A stretch of 16,713 nt of DNA from an uncultured Collinsella sp. (lineage in GTDB: Bacteria; Actinomycetota; Coriobacteriia; Coriobacteriales; Coriobacteriaceae): positions 1-16,713 of the forward strand of contig UQKU01000039.1 of NCBI GenBank assembly GCA_900541675.1, read 5' to 3'. How positions within the stretch are numbered: the stretch's first letter is position 1; the number at the start of each line of letters is the position of its first letter. The notes beneath the pieces were generated by a model, which saw only the letters and a program-made list of their open reading frames with translations, ran no database searches and was not told the origin of the DNA. Positions 1 through 8,775 of the stretch are shown piece by piece. The position numbers and the translations under genes were made by a program.

Positions 1-294
1 GGGAGGGCCGGCGGGGGTGGGCGGCGGGGGGGCGGCCCCGGCGTGGGGCTCCCCCGCGCGGGGGGCCGCGGCGGGAGGGGGCTCAAACCCCGCCGTGCCG
101 GAAAGCGCGACATCGCTGGTGGGATTGTAGGCAAAGGGATCGGATGCCGGCTGTGCCTGATCTGCCGGCTGAGTGGGGGCCTGAGCAACAGGCTGGCCCT
201 CTGAATCCGGAGTGGCGAAACGACTGCCCTGGACGCCCGTCTGCGTCTTGGGGGCATCATCGCCCGCACCGGAGGTACGGAAGTGGTTACCCAC
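1..294 (-). CDS. N-terminal part of an unrecognised Pro/Ala-rich protein (runs off left edge)
   Basis: The frame is open for 98 codons from a GTG at 294-292 to the window edge. A clear Shine-Dalgarno AAGGAG (305-300) lies 5 bases before the GTG, which is why I accept a non-ATG start. The peptide begins (M)GNHFRTSGAGDD and continues rich in Gln, Pro, Ala, Thr and Ser (for example APTQPADQAQP), with few hydrophobic residues. It therefore looks like a disordered N-terminal arm and contains no signal peptide or recognisable domain. Such arms often precede a membrane or surface domain, but that part is outside the window, so no function is assigned. The last 30 or so visible codons are almost pure Pro/Ala/Gly and coincide with a run of nearly 100% G+C, which may contain sequencing errors. 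Translation beyond about residue 68 should be treated as uncertain. Confidence 0.6.
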   Translation of the reverse strand, partial: MGNHFRTSGAGDDAPKTQTGVQGSRFATPDSEGQPVAQAPTQPADQAQPASDPFAYNPTSDVALSGTAGFEPPPAAAPRAGEPHAGAAPPPPTPAGPP

Positions 295-299
295 TGGTG

Positions 300-305
300 C
301 TCCTT
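300..305 (-). promoter_or_regulatory. Ribosome binding site that decides the GTG start at 294
   Basis: The minus strand reads AAGGAG, then CACCA, then GTG. This near-consensus site at 5-base spacing is the main evidence that the Pro/Ala-rich frame is a gene. Confidence 0.6.
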
Positions 306-339
306 ATCGTCGTGCGTTTAAACTACATGAGCGCTTTGT

Positions 340-345
340 ATTTTA
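340..345 (-). promoter_or_regulatory. Possible -10 box for the Pro/Ala-rich gene
   Basis: The minus strand has TAAAAT about 45 bases before the GTG start, in a locally AT-rich stretch (310-365). No convincing -35 box lies at 16-18 bases, so this is a weak call. Confidence 0.25.
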
Positions 346-397
346 GCAGCATTAGCTTTACTGCACATAAGAAGCATGGCGGGGTTTGGGTCTCACC

Positions 398-525
398 GGC
401 CGGGCGCAGGGTTACCTCCCAAATCGTCCTCGCGCATGGCCGGCATTTGTCCTGCTCCTGCGGAGCTGCGGACAAACGCCGGCCTGCGCTGCGGAAAGAT
501 TTGGGAGGTAACCCTGCGCCCGGCC
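398..525. repeat. 128-base nested palindrome (REP/MITE-like element)
   Basis: The outer arms 398-425 and 498-525 are a perfect 28-base inverted repeat. Inside them, 438-452 pairs with 470-484 (14 of 15), 432-436 pairs with 486-489 and neighbouring bases, and the apex 454-458/462-466 is a perfect 5-base stem with a 3-base loop. The whole element can fold as one long hairpin on either strand. It lies downstream of the transketolase terminator and upstream of the Pro/Ala-rich gene. Because of the symmetry, both strands encode similar short spurious peptides (GAGLPPKS early, WEVTLRPA late), so I reject coding in it. Whether it recurs elsewhere in the genome cannot be seen here. The rest of the gap 295-665 holds only the small hairpin at 550-580 and the possible promoter near 340. 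Confidence 0.8.
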
Positions 526-549
526 TGCGGCTACTATGGGGCCGACGCA

Positions 550-580
550 CCAACTTGAGATGCTGCGCATACAAAGTTGG
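550..580. repeat. Small inverted repeat, hairpin
   Basis: CCAACTT at 550-556 pairs with AAGTTGG at 574-580. An inner stem ATGC (560-563) pairs with GCAT (567-570) around a 3-base loop. There is no T-tract, so it is not an intrinsic terminator. It sits next to the large palindrome and may be part of the same mosaic. Confidence 0.5.
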
Positions 581-665
581 AAGGGTCTGAATTGCACTTC
601 GTTGGGATGGGCCCGTTTCCCCATGGGAACTTTGCTTGGCAGGACTCTAATTTAAATTCAGCATA

Positions 666-698
666 AACAGGGGCGCCCTCTTTGAGGACGCCCCTGTT
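666..698 (-). terminator. Intrinsic terminator of the transketolase operon
   Basis: The stem AACAGGGGCG (666-675) / CGCCCCTGTT (689-698) continues inward with CCTC/GAGG around a TTT loop. It lies about 45 bases after the stop codon of the C-terminal transketolase subunit. The T-tract on the minus strand is short (GTTTATG), so termination may be imperfect. Confidence 0.7.
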
Positions 699-744
699 CT
701 GGCTTGTTTGCGGTTGTCGACGCGATACTTTGCCTCGTCTTGCC

Positions 745-1686
745 TTATGCCAAGAACTCCTTGGTGGTCGCCACGATGTTGGCGGCGTCCAGGCCGTACT
801 TGTGCAGGAGCTCGGCACCCGGGCCAGACTCACCGAAGGTGTCGTTGACGCCGATCTTCTTGAGCGGCGTCGGGCACTGCTCGCACAGGACGTCGGCAAC
901 GGCGCTGCCCAGGCCACCGATCACAGAGTGCTCCTCGACGGTCACGACGTGGCCGGTCTTGGTGGCGCTCTTGACGATCAGGTCGGCGTCGATGGGCTTG
1001 ATGGTGTGCATGTTAATAACCTCGGCGTCGATGCCCTCGGCAGCGAGCTGCTCGGCAGCCTCGAGAGCCTCGCCGACCATCAGGCCGCAGGCGATGATGG
1101 TCACATCGGCGCCCTCGCGCATGACAATGCCCTTACCCAACTCGAACTTGTAGGTCTCGGGGTCGTTGATAACCGGCGAGGCCAAACGAGCGAAGCGCAT
1201 GTACACCGGACCGTCGCACTCGTAGGCGGCGCGCGTCACGGCGCGGGCTTCGACGTCGTCGGCGGGAACGATCACGGTCATGCCGGGGATGACGCGCATG
1301 AGGGCGATATCCTCGCAGCACTGGTGCGTGGCACCGTCCTCGCCCACCGAGATACCGGCGTGCGTGGCGCCAATCTTAACGTTGAGGTGCGGGTAGCCAA
1401 TGGAGTTGCGGACCTGCTCAAAGGCGCGGCCGGCGGCGAACATGGCAAAGGTGCTCGCGAAGGCAACGCGACCGGTGGTTGCGATACCGGCGGCAACACC
1501 CATCAGGTTGCTCTCGGCAATGCCCACATCGAAGAAGCGGTCGGGGCAGGCGGCCTTAAACTTGCCGGTCTGCGTGGCGGCGGCCAGGTCGGCGTCGAGG
1601 ACCACAAAGTCATCGTGCTCGTTGGCGAGCTCGACGAGGGCCTCGCCGTAGCTTACACGCGTGGCGATTTTCTTGACGTCTGCCAT
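745..1686 (-). CDS. Transketolase, C-terminal subunit (pyrimidine-binding half)
   Basis: Second half of transketolase, which with the N-terminal subunit transfers two-carbon ketol units between sugar phosphates in the cytosolic non-oxidative pentose phosphate pathway. The 313-residue protein has the Transket_pyr domain in its first half, with the catalytic Glu motif GIAESN (E58), and the transketolase C-terminal domain after about residue 190 (VTIIACGLMVGEALEAAEQL). The start is set at ATG 1686-1684 (MADVKKIATR): GGAGAGGAG lies just upstream, it follows the stop of the N-terminal gene by one base, and the longer in-frame extension to 1770 would be antiparallel-frame noise inside that gene. 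The one-base gap implies translational coupling and 1:1 production. The two-gene form is common in Actinobacteria and Firmicutes. A 1-deoxyxylulose-phosphate synthase half is the alternative, but that enzyme is normally a single chain. Confidence 0.93.
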   Translation of the reverse strand: MADVKKIATRVSYGEALVELANEHDDFVVLDADLAAATQTGKFKAACPDRFFDVGIAESNLMGVAAGIATTGRVAFASTFAMFAAGRAFEQVRNSIGYPHLNVKIGATHAGISVGEDGATHQCCEDIALMRVIPGMTVIVPADDVEARAVTRAAYECDGPVYMRFARLASPVINDPETYKFELGKGIVMREGADVTIIACGLMVGEALEAAEQLAAEGIDAEVINMHTIKPIDADLIVKSATKTGHVVTVEEHSVIGGLGSAVADVLCEQCPTPLKKIGVNDTFGESGPGAELLHKYGLDAANIVATTKEFLA

Positions 1687-1687
1687 C

Positions 1688-2518
1688 CTAGAGCTCCTCT
1701 CCGGCGGCCGTGAGCTCTGCCATGGCCTGCTCAAACTGTTCATCGTTGGGGGCCTTGCCGTGCCAACCAACCTGGTTCTCCATAAAGGACACGCCCTTGC
1801 CCTTCAGGGTCTCGGCGATAATGGCGGTCGGCTGGCCCTTGGTAGCGCGAGCCTCGGCAAAGGCGGCGCGGATCTGGTCGAAGTCGTTGCCGTCGGCGAG
1901 CTCCACCACGTGGAACTTAAAGGCGCGGAACTTGTCGGCGAGCGGCATGGGGTCGTTGACCTCCTCAACGGGGCCGTCGATCTGCAGGCCGTTGTGGTCG
2001 ACGATCACGCAGAGGTTATCGAGCTGCTGGTTGCCGGCAAACATGGCGGCCTCCCAGACCTGGCCCTCCTCGCTCTCGCCGTCGCCCAGCAGGGCGTACG
2101 TGCGGTAAGTATCGCCCCAGTGCTTGGCGGCAACGGCCATGCCCACGGCGGCGGAGATGCCCTGGCCAAGCGAGCCGGTGGACATGTCGACGCCCGGGGT
2201 GTCGTTCATGTTGGGATGGCCCTGCAGGTGGCTGCCGATATGGCGCAGCGTCTCGAGGTCCTCCTTGGGGAAGAACCCACGCTCGGCGAGCACGGCGTAC
2301 AGACCCGGAGCACAGTGGCCCTTGGAGAGCACAAAGCGATCGCGGTCGGCCTTGCGGGGATCGGCCGGGTCGACGTTCATTTCCTCAAAGTACAGATAGG
2401 TCATGATGTCGGCAGCGCCGAGCGAACCGCCCGGATGGCCGGACTTGGCAGCGTGCACGCCGGTGACGATGCCCTTCCTTACCTCGTTGGCAACCTTTTT
2501 GAGCTCTTCGTCGCTCAT
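1688..2518 (-). CDS. Transketolase, N-terminal subunit (thiamine diphosphate-binding half)
   Basis: First gene of the two-gene transketolase operon. The 276-residue protein covers the diphosphate-binding domain of thiamine diphosphate enzymes: SGHPGGSLG (about 26-34), the SKGH histidine (68), LQGHPN (98-103), and the cofactor and metal motif GDGESEEG starting at 145 with its partner Asn176 in VDHNGLQ, the usual GDG-to-N spacing. LKGKGVSFMEN near 238-248 is also typical. The start ATG at 2518 has AAAGGAAGG a few bases upstream. The chain ends where the next gene begins, so each gene encodes one half of the roughly 650-residue single-chain enzyme. No frameshift is visible; the TAG and the following RBS-ATG look designed rather than a broken gene. 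The active site needs both subunits. Confidence 0.94.
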   Translation of the reverse strand: MSDEELKKVANEVRKGIVTGVHAAKSGHPGGSLGAADIMTYLYFEEMNVDPADPRKADRDRFVLSKGHCAPGLYAVLAERGFFPKEDLETLRHIGSHLQGHPNMNDTPGVDMSTGSLGQGISAAVGMAVAAKHWGDTYRTYALLGDGESEEGQVWEAAMFAGNQQLDNLCVIVDHNGLQIDGPVEEVNDPMPLADKFRAFKFHVVELADGNDFDQIRAAFAEARATKGQPTAIIAETLKGKGVSFMENQVGWHGKAPNDEQFEQAMAELTAAGEEL

Positions 2519-2725
2519 TGTGCCTTCCTTTCATCCTCATTAGACAAAATGCGCACGGCACCGAAGGTAATCCCAACACAGCCGCAATGCACGTACGTCA
2601 TTCATTATGCTGGAAACTGATGGCTTTACCAGAGTTTTTATCATTATTTGAACAATTTAGCAGGCAGAACCGCTGATGAAACGGTTTATCAATGTGAACG
2701 TCTTTTGGATGGAACGCGGTCGCCC
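2519..2725. other. Intergenic region upstream of transketolase
   Basis: This 207-base gap lies between two minus-strand genes. It should hold the transketolase promoter and the end of the yitT transcript. It includes an AT-rich stretch (about 2628-2665) with TTGTTC and TAATGATAAA on the minus strand, but no -35/-10 pair at good spacing. A 5-base stem AACCG/CGGTT near 2672-2690 lacks a T-tract. I see no strong terminator for yitT. Confidence 0.4.
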
Positions 2726-3616
2726 CTACGCGCTAATGTCCTTGAATCCCTCGCCGAAAGCTTCCGTAACGTCAGCGACCGTCACAATGGCGCGAGGATC
2801 GCGCTCGCGCACGATCGTCTTGAGGGTATTGAGCTCTCGACGGCTCACGATGACCATAATCACCGGCTTCTCGGCACCCGAATACATGCCAGTCGCCTTA
2901 AACTTGGTACAACCACGACCCAAGCCATACATGATATCGGCAGCGATATCAGGGAACTTGTCCGAGATGATGAGAACCATACGGCGTTTGTTGCCACCAT
3001 CGACCACGGCATCGATCACGTAGCCGCTAATGACCATCGAAAGGCCTGCATATAGCGCGTTTTCGATTGAAAAGACCGGGGCCGACAGCGCGCACACGGC
3101 AACATCGATTGCCATGACGGTCGAACCCACCGGCAGCGAGGTCTTACGCGAGATGATTTGGCCAATCGTGTCCGAGCCGCCGGTGTTGGCGCCGGCGCGC
3201 AACACCATGCCGTAACCGATGCCCGTGATAATGCCGCCCCACATAGCGGGAAGCATCAGGTCTGCATGTGCCAGCGGCGCTACAAACGGGGCGAACAGAT
3301 CGGTAAAGAATCCCAGCAGCACAAAGCCCGTCGCCGTCTGCACCACGTAGAACATGCCGCCCTCGCGCATAACGACCAGCAGCAGCAAGGCGTTCATCAC
3401 GATCGTCTGAATACCAACGGGAAGCGATAGACCGCGCGATGCGCCGACCGCCTGGATAATGGTGGCAAGGCCCGTAACGCCACCGGCAGCAAGGCCGTTG
3501 GGAATCAAAAACAGGTCGGTCGCAATAGCGGCCAGAGCGCACCCCAACATAATCTGGGGCAGGTCGTGAAAGAAGTTCATCGAAAGAATGCGCTTAATGT
3601 CCAGACGATATGCCAT
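2726..3616 (-). CDS. YitT family membrane protein (DUF161 + DUF2179)
   Basis: Integral membrane protein of unknown biochemical role. In the 296-residue chain the first 190 or so residues are hydrophobic, with several membrane segments (around 18-37, 65-85, 88-112, 118-140 and 155-185). They carry small-residue motifs usual in YitT proteins, including GLAAGGVTGLA and GANTGGSDTIGQI. The soluble C-terminal 80 residues (MVLIISDKFPDIAADIMYGLGRG to the end) match the cytoplasmic DUF2179 domain. I set the start at ATG 3616 because GGGAGG precedes it at good spacing. An in-frame ATG at 3640 would lie in a terminator stem and has no RBS. The terminator at 3629-3656 sits directly before the RBS, so expression depends on read-through from upstream. 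A transport role is often suggested for the family but is not shown by the sequence. Confidence 0.88.
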   Translation of the reverse strand: MAYRLDIKRILSMNFFHDLPQIMLGCALAAIATDLFLIPNGLAAGGVTGLATIIQAVGASRGLSLPVGIQTIVMNALLLLVVMREGGMFYVVQTATGFVLLGFFTDLFAPFVAPLAHADLMLPAMWGGIITGIGYGMVLRAGANTGGSDTIGQIISRKTSLPVGSTVMAIDVAVCALSAPVFSIENALYAGLSMVISGYVIDAVVDGGNKRRMVLIISDKFPDIAADIMYGLGRGCTKFKATGMYSGAEKPVIMVIVSRRELNTLKTIVRERDPRAIVTVADVTEAFGEGFKDISA

Positions 3617-3628
3617 GCTGCCTCCCTC

Positions 3629-3656
3629 AAAAAAGCGCACCCAAACGGATGCGCTT
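3629..3656 (-). terminator. Intrinsic terminator after prfB, abutting the yitT ribosome binding site
   Basis: On the minus strand the stem AAGCGCATCC / GGGTGCGCTT (10 pairs including one U-G) with loop GTTT is followed by TTTTTT (3634-3629), a textbook intrinsic terminator. It lies 126 bases after the prfB stop. The T-tract ends two bases before GGGAGG of yitT, so no promoter fits between them. It either ends secA-prfB transcription with some read-through, or acts as an attenuator for yitT. Confidence 0.85.
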
Positions 3657-3781
3657 CGAACTTCTTGCTGTATTCGATTCTACCGATTCGCCGGACAAAA
3701 ACCACCCCTGCGCAGGGTTTATTCCGGATACAAACCCGTCCAACCGTTGGGCTTAGCATCGGCTTGAAGCCGCCCGATGTT
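3657..3781. other. Intergenic region between prfB and the yitT attenuator
   Basis: It contains a perfect 12-base palindrome CCCTGCGCAGGG (about 3705-3717) and a hairpin CATCGG/CCGATG (about 3757-3779). On the minus strand TTGTCC followed by AATACA could be a weak promoter for yitT, but the spacing and match are poor. Any promoter here would have to read through the terminator at 3629-3656. Confidence 0.35.
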
Positions 3782-4929
3782 TTAGATCTCCGAGCCTTCT
3801 GCGTCAGCGTTGCCGGTGGCCCAGCGATGGTAGCCAATAACAAATGGGTCCAGGTCACCATCGTCAAGAACGGCCTCGACATTGCTGGTCTCCACGCCCG
3901 TGCGTAGGTCCTTGACCATCTGATACGGGTAGAGTACGTAGCTGCGAATCTGGTTGCCAAAACCAATCGTGGTCTTGGGTCCGCGGATCTCATCGAGCGC
4001 CTCGGCACGCTTTTCGAGCTCAATCTCGTACAGGCGAGCCTTGAGGATCTGCATGCACGCGGCCTTGTTCTGGATCTGGCTGCGCTCGTTTTGGCAGGTG
4101 ACCACAATGCCGCTGGGGAAATGCGTCACGCGCACGGCGGAGTCGGTGGTGTTAACGCCCTGGCCGCCCGGGCCGCTCGCGTGGTACACGTCCACGCGGA
4201 TGTCATCGGGACTGATCTCGATGTCGATATCATCGGGTAGCACGGGGATGACCTCGACGCCGGCAAACGTGGTCTGGCGGCGCTTCTTGTCGTCGGTGGG
4301 GCTAATGCGAACCAAGCGGTGGACGCCGGCCTCGGCGCGCAGCATGCCAAATGCGTCTTTGCCCTCGACAGTAAAGGTCGCGCGGTCGATGCCGATGACC
4401 TCGGCTGCGGGACAGTCGTTGATGGTGACCTTCCAGCCGCGACGCTGGCAGTACTTCATGTACATCTTAAAGAGCATGAAGGTCCAGTCCTGGGCCTCCA
4501 GACCACCCTGTCCGGGCTTGATGGTCACAATGGCATCGCCGTGATCGAACTCACCGGTAAACCAGCTCGAAAGCTCAAGCTCATCGATGGCACGGGCCAG
4601 GCGCTCAGCCGTGGCTGTAGCCTCCTCGCGAAGGGCGACGGCGTCGGGGTCATCCCCCATCTCCTCGGCAAGCTCCAGCGCGGCGCGGGCATCGGAAAGC
4701 TCGCCGCGCGCGGTGTCCACGGCAGCGATATCTTCCTTGGTACGCGCGATCTCCTCCATGGTGGCACGGGCGGCGTCGGCGTCATCCCAAAAGCCAGGGG
4801 CAACACTTTTGGCCTCGAGCTCGGTCACGCGCGTGCGCTTTTCGTCCAAATGGAGATACGACTCGACCTCGCCGAGCCGGTCCGCGAACGCGTCCAGCTC
4901 GGCGGGCGTTACCTCTAAAGCCTCAGCCA

Positions 4930-4930
<1 letters not shown>
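3782..4930 (-). CDS. prfB: Peptide chain release factor 2
   Basis: Recognises UGA and UAA stop codons in the ribosomal A site and triggers peptide release. The 382-residue protein has an N-terminal helical domain (1-115), a decoding domain, and the catalytic loop SGPGGQGVN with GGQ at 255-257. DLRTGVETSN near the C-terminus is also typical. Two points stand out. The codon-recognition tripeptide, normally SPF, reads SPT here (S210-P211-T212, in LVRISPTDDKKRR). The frame is unbroken across the N-terminal region (ESYLHLDEKR) where many bacteria have an in-frame UGA and a programmed +1 frameshift, so this copy lacks that autoregulation. The ATG overlaps the secA stop by one base (TAATG), so translation is coupled to secA. 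RF1 is excluded because the PxT (PEVT-type) motif is absent and the flanking sequence is RF2-like. Confidence 0.96.
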
Positions 4931-7737
<2,807 letters not shown>

Positions 7738-7870
7738 GTGGTTTTCCTTTTTGGCCATCGCCCACGCCGTGCAGCTGCGGGCGAGTTAAACACAGATGAT
7801 TGTACTTTAGCCAAACAAGGCGCGGCCTATACGGTCGACCTCGACCGCCACGTAATAACTATGACCAACC

Positions 7871-7899
7871 TGCCACAATGGGACAGGTTTATTTTGGCA
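7871..7899. repeat. GGGACAGG repeat unit, copy 1
   Basis: TGCCACAATGGGACAGGT followed by TTATTTTGGCA. TGCCA and TGGCA form an interrupted inverted repeat around GGGACAGGT. It shares TGCCAC-(2-3 bases)-GGACAGGT with copy 2 at 7938-7953. Confidence 0.55.
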
Positions 7900-7935
7900 A
7901 GTTTTATCTGAGCAAACGCCGTCTCTCTGCCATTT

Positions 7936-7963
7936 GGTGCCACGGGGACAGGTCAGCTTGCAC
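7936..7963. repeat. GGGACAGG repeat unit, copy 2
   Basis: GGTGCCACGGGGACAGGT, ending in GCACC. The 5-base arms GGTGC/GCACC enclose the GGGGACAGGT core. It is a direct-orientation relative of the copy about 65 bases to the left and belongs to the wider GGGGAC palindrome family seen at 11498 and 12563. Confidence 0.55.
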
Positions 7964-7967
7964 CAAT

Positions 7968-8007
7968 AAAAAGAAAAGGGCCGCGCACCCAAATGGATGC
8001 ACGGCCC
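7968..8007 (-). terminator. Intrinsic terminator of rpmE
   Basis: The 13-base stem 7978-7990/7995-8007 (two G-U pairs on the minus strand) with a 4-base loop is followed on the minus strand by TTTTCTTTTTAT. It lies 38 bases after the rpmE stop codon. The segment CATCCATTTGGGTGCGC matches 16 of 17 bases in the terminator at 3629-3656. Confidence 0.9.
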
Positions 8008-8045
8008 TCATGCCATGAATGCGAGCGATTCTCTCGGCGAGCTAG

Positions 8046-8471
8046 TTACTCAGCAGCCTCGGTGGTCTCGGCCTCTGCAGCGGCCTCCTCAACGGGAGCC
8101 TCTGCAGGAGCCTCGGCGGCCTGCTTGGCAGCCTCCTCGGCAAACTTAGCGGCACGCTTAGCCTTCTCGGCAGCCTTAGCCTCAGCGGCGGCCTTGCGAG
8201 CAGCCTCGGCCTCAGCAGCCTTGGCGGCCTTGGCAGCCTTGGCCTCCTCAGCCTTCTTGAGCTGGGCGGCAGCGGCGCCACCGAACTTGTCGGCGAAGCG
8301 CTGGACGCGTCCACCGGTGTCGACGAACTTCTGCTGGCCGGTGTAGAACGGGTGGCACTCGTTGCAAAGCTCGACCTTCATCTCGGACACGGTAGCGTGC
8401 GTCTTGAAGGTGTTGCCGCAGGAGCACGTCACCGTGCACTCGACATACTGGGGATGGATACCCTGCTTCAT
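8046..8471 (-). CDS. rpmE: 50S ribosomal protein L31 with a long Ala/Lys/Glu C-terminal extension
   Basis: Large-subunit protein at the central protuberance that bridges to the small subunit. Residues 1-60 match zinc-type L31: MKQGIHPQY at the start, zinc ligands C16, C18, C36 and C39, and the signature HPFYTGQQKFVDTGGRVQRF. The family is usually 65-80 residues, but this protein has 141. Residues from about 65 to 141 are almost only Ala, Glu and Lys with a few Arg, lysine-rich first and then increasingly acidic (ending AETTEAAE), and should form a long charged helix. The frame and GC content continue smoothly, so this is a real extension rather than a read-through artefact, and the terminator follows directly. 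RBS AAGGAG at 8484-8479 sets the start. The gene is monocistronic, with its own promoter, structured leader and terminator. Confidence 0.95.
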   Translation of the reverse strand: MKQGIHPQYVECTVTCSCGNTFKTHATVSEMKVELCNECHPFYTGQQKFVDTGGRVQRFADKFGGAAAAQLKKAEEAKAAKAAKAAEAEAARKAAAEAKAAEKAKRAAKFAEEAAKQAAEAPAEAPVEEAAAEAETTEAAE

Positions 8472-8493
8472 GGTAGGACTCCTTATTGGTCAG

Positions 8494-8542
8494 GCGCTGG
8501 TTACCGATCAGCGCATAAGGCGTCTTGGTTTCCGACCAAGAC
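8494..8542 (-). promoter_or_regulatory. Tandem-hairpin leader of rpmE (candidate L31 autoregulatory RNA)
   Basis: On the minus strand, two hairpins precede the RBS. The upstream one has a perfect 8-base stem GTCTTGGT/ACCAAGAC (8542-8535 with 8529-8522) and a 5-base loop. The downstream one has GCGCTG/CAGCGC (8514-8509 with 8499-8494) and a 9-base loop. Both carry a similar core, GGTCGGAAACCA and GATCGGTAACCA. Position, between a good promoter and the rpmE RBS, suggests feedback control by L31 binding. Leaders upstream of L31 genes have been predicted in several bacterial groups, and I recall Coriobacteria among them; identity with a known RNA family was not checked. Confidence 0.65.
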
Positions 8543-8555
8543 AACAAACTCGGCT

Positions 8556-8584
8556 ATGGTACCACGGCGCCGAGCGTCCCACAA
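8556..8584 (-). promoter_or_regulatory. Promoter of rpmE
   Basis: Minus-strand -35 TTGTGG (8584-8579) and -10 TACCAT (8561-8556) are separated by exactly 17 bases. The predicted transcription start near 8549 gives a leader of about 78 bases containing both hairpins. Confidence 0.6.
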
Positions 8585-8775
8585 AAGGTTCACGCTCTTT
8601 ATGCAATGTGATATGCCCAACCGCAGCGAGCACACACCCCATCGAACTTTCACCCATGTTGCAGACGTGTAACGCCGCAGCAAAGGTGCCCCTTTTTGCG
8701 CCAGACAGGTACAATGATGAACACTGTACCGTAGCGGAGCGCCCCGCGCGCCGCAACCACGCGAAAGGGTTTCCC
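8585..8775. other. Divergent region before the ACT-domain gene
   Basis: This is the plus-strand side of the 304-base divergent gap. The only signals are TACAAT (8710-8715), a possible -10 box without a good -35, and a dyad GGTACA (8708-8713) / TGTACC (8725-8730) overlapping it, which could be an operator. Nothing coding is seen. Confidence 0.35.
8708..8730 (+). promoter_or_regulatory. Possible -10 box with overlapping dyad operator
   Basis: A perfect 6-base inverted repeat GGTACA/TGTACC with an 11-base spacer overlaps the -10-like TACAAT. This layout is typical of a repressor site, but a 6-base arm can occur by chance and no -35 is evident. Confidence 0.3.

Larger units (their letters stand above)
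7738..8045. other. secA upstream region
   Basis: This gap of about 300 bases contains, from right to left on the minus strand, the rpmE terminator (7968-8007), two GGGACAGG repeat units (7871-7899 and 7936-7963), and the secA leader. On the minus strand TACAAT (about 7799-7804) is a plausible secA -10 box about 65 bases before the chosen start, but no good -35 lies at 16-18 bases. AAAGGA at 7750-7745 is the probable RBS. Confidence 0.45.

Noticed and set aside
398..525. CRISPR array or phage attachment site
   Set aside because: There is a single inverted structure with no regularly spaced direct repeats, no cas gene and no integrase.
323..624. Short frames on both strands across the palindrome at 398-525
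   Set aside because: Both strands give the same peptide pieces because of the inverted repeat; no RBS and no homology expected.
682..1713. 343-codon plus-strand frame opposite the transketolase C-terminal subunit, and the similar one at 1661-2620
   Set aside because: Antisense shadows with no RBS or domain; the minus-strand products are clear transketolase halves.
7738..7758. SecA start at 7758
   Set aside because: Possible, but that ATG lacks an RBS while AAAGGA lies 7 bases before the ATG at 7737.
8362..8775. N-terminal extension of the ACT protein back to 8362
   Set aside because: It would run through the rpmE leader and promoter; the 95-residue form starting at 8776 matches the family length and has an RBS.
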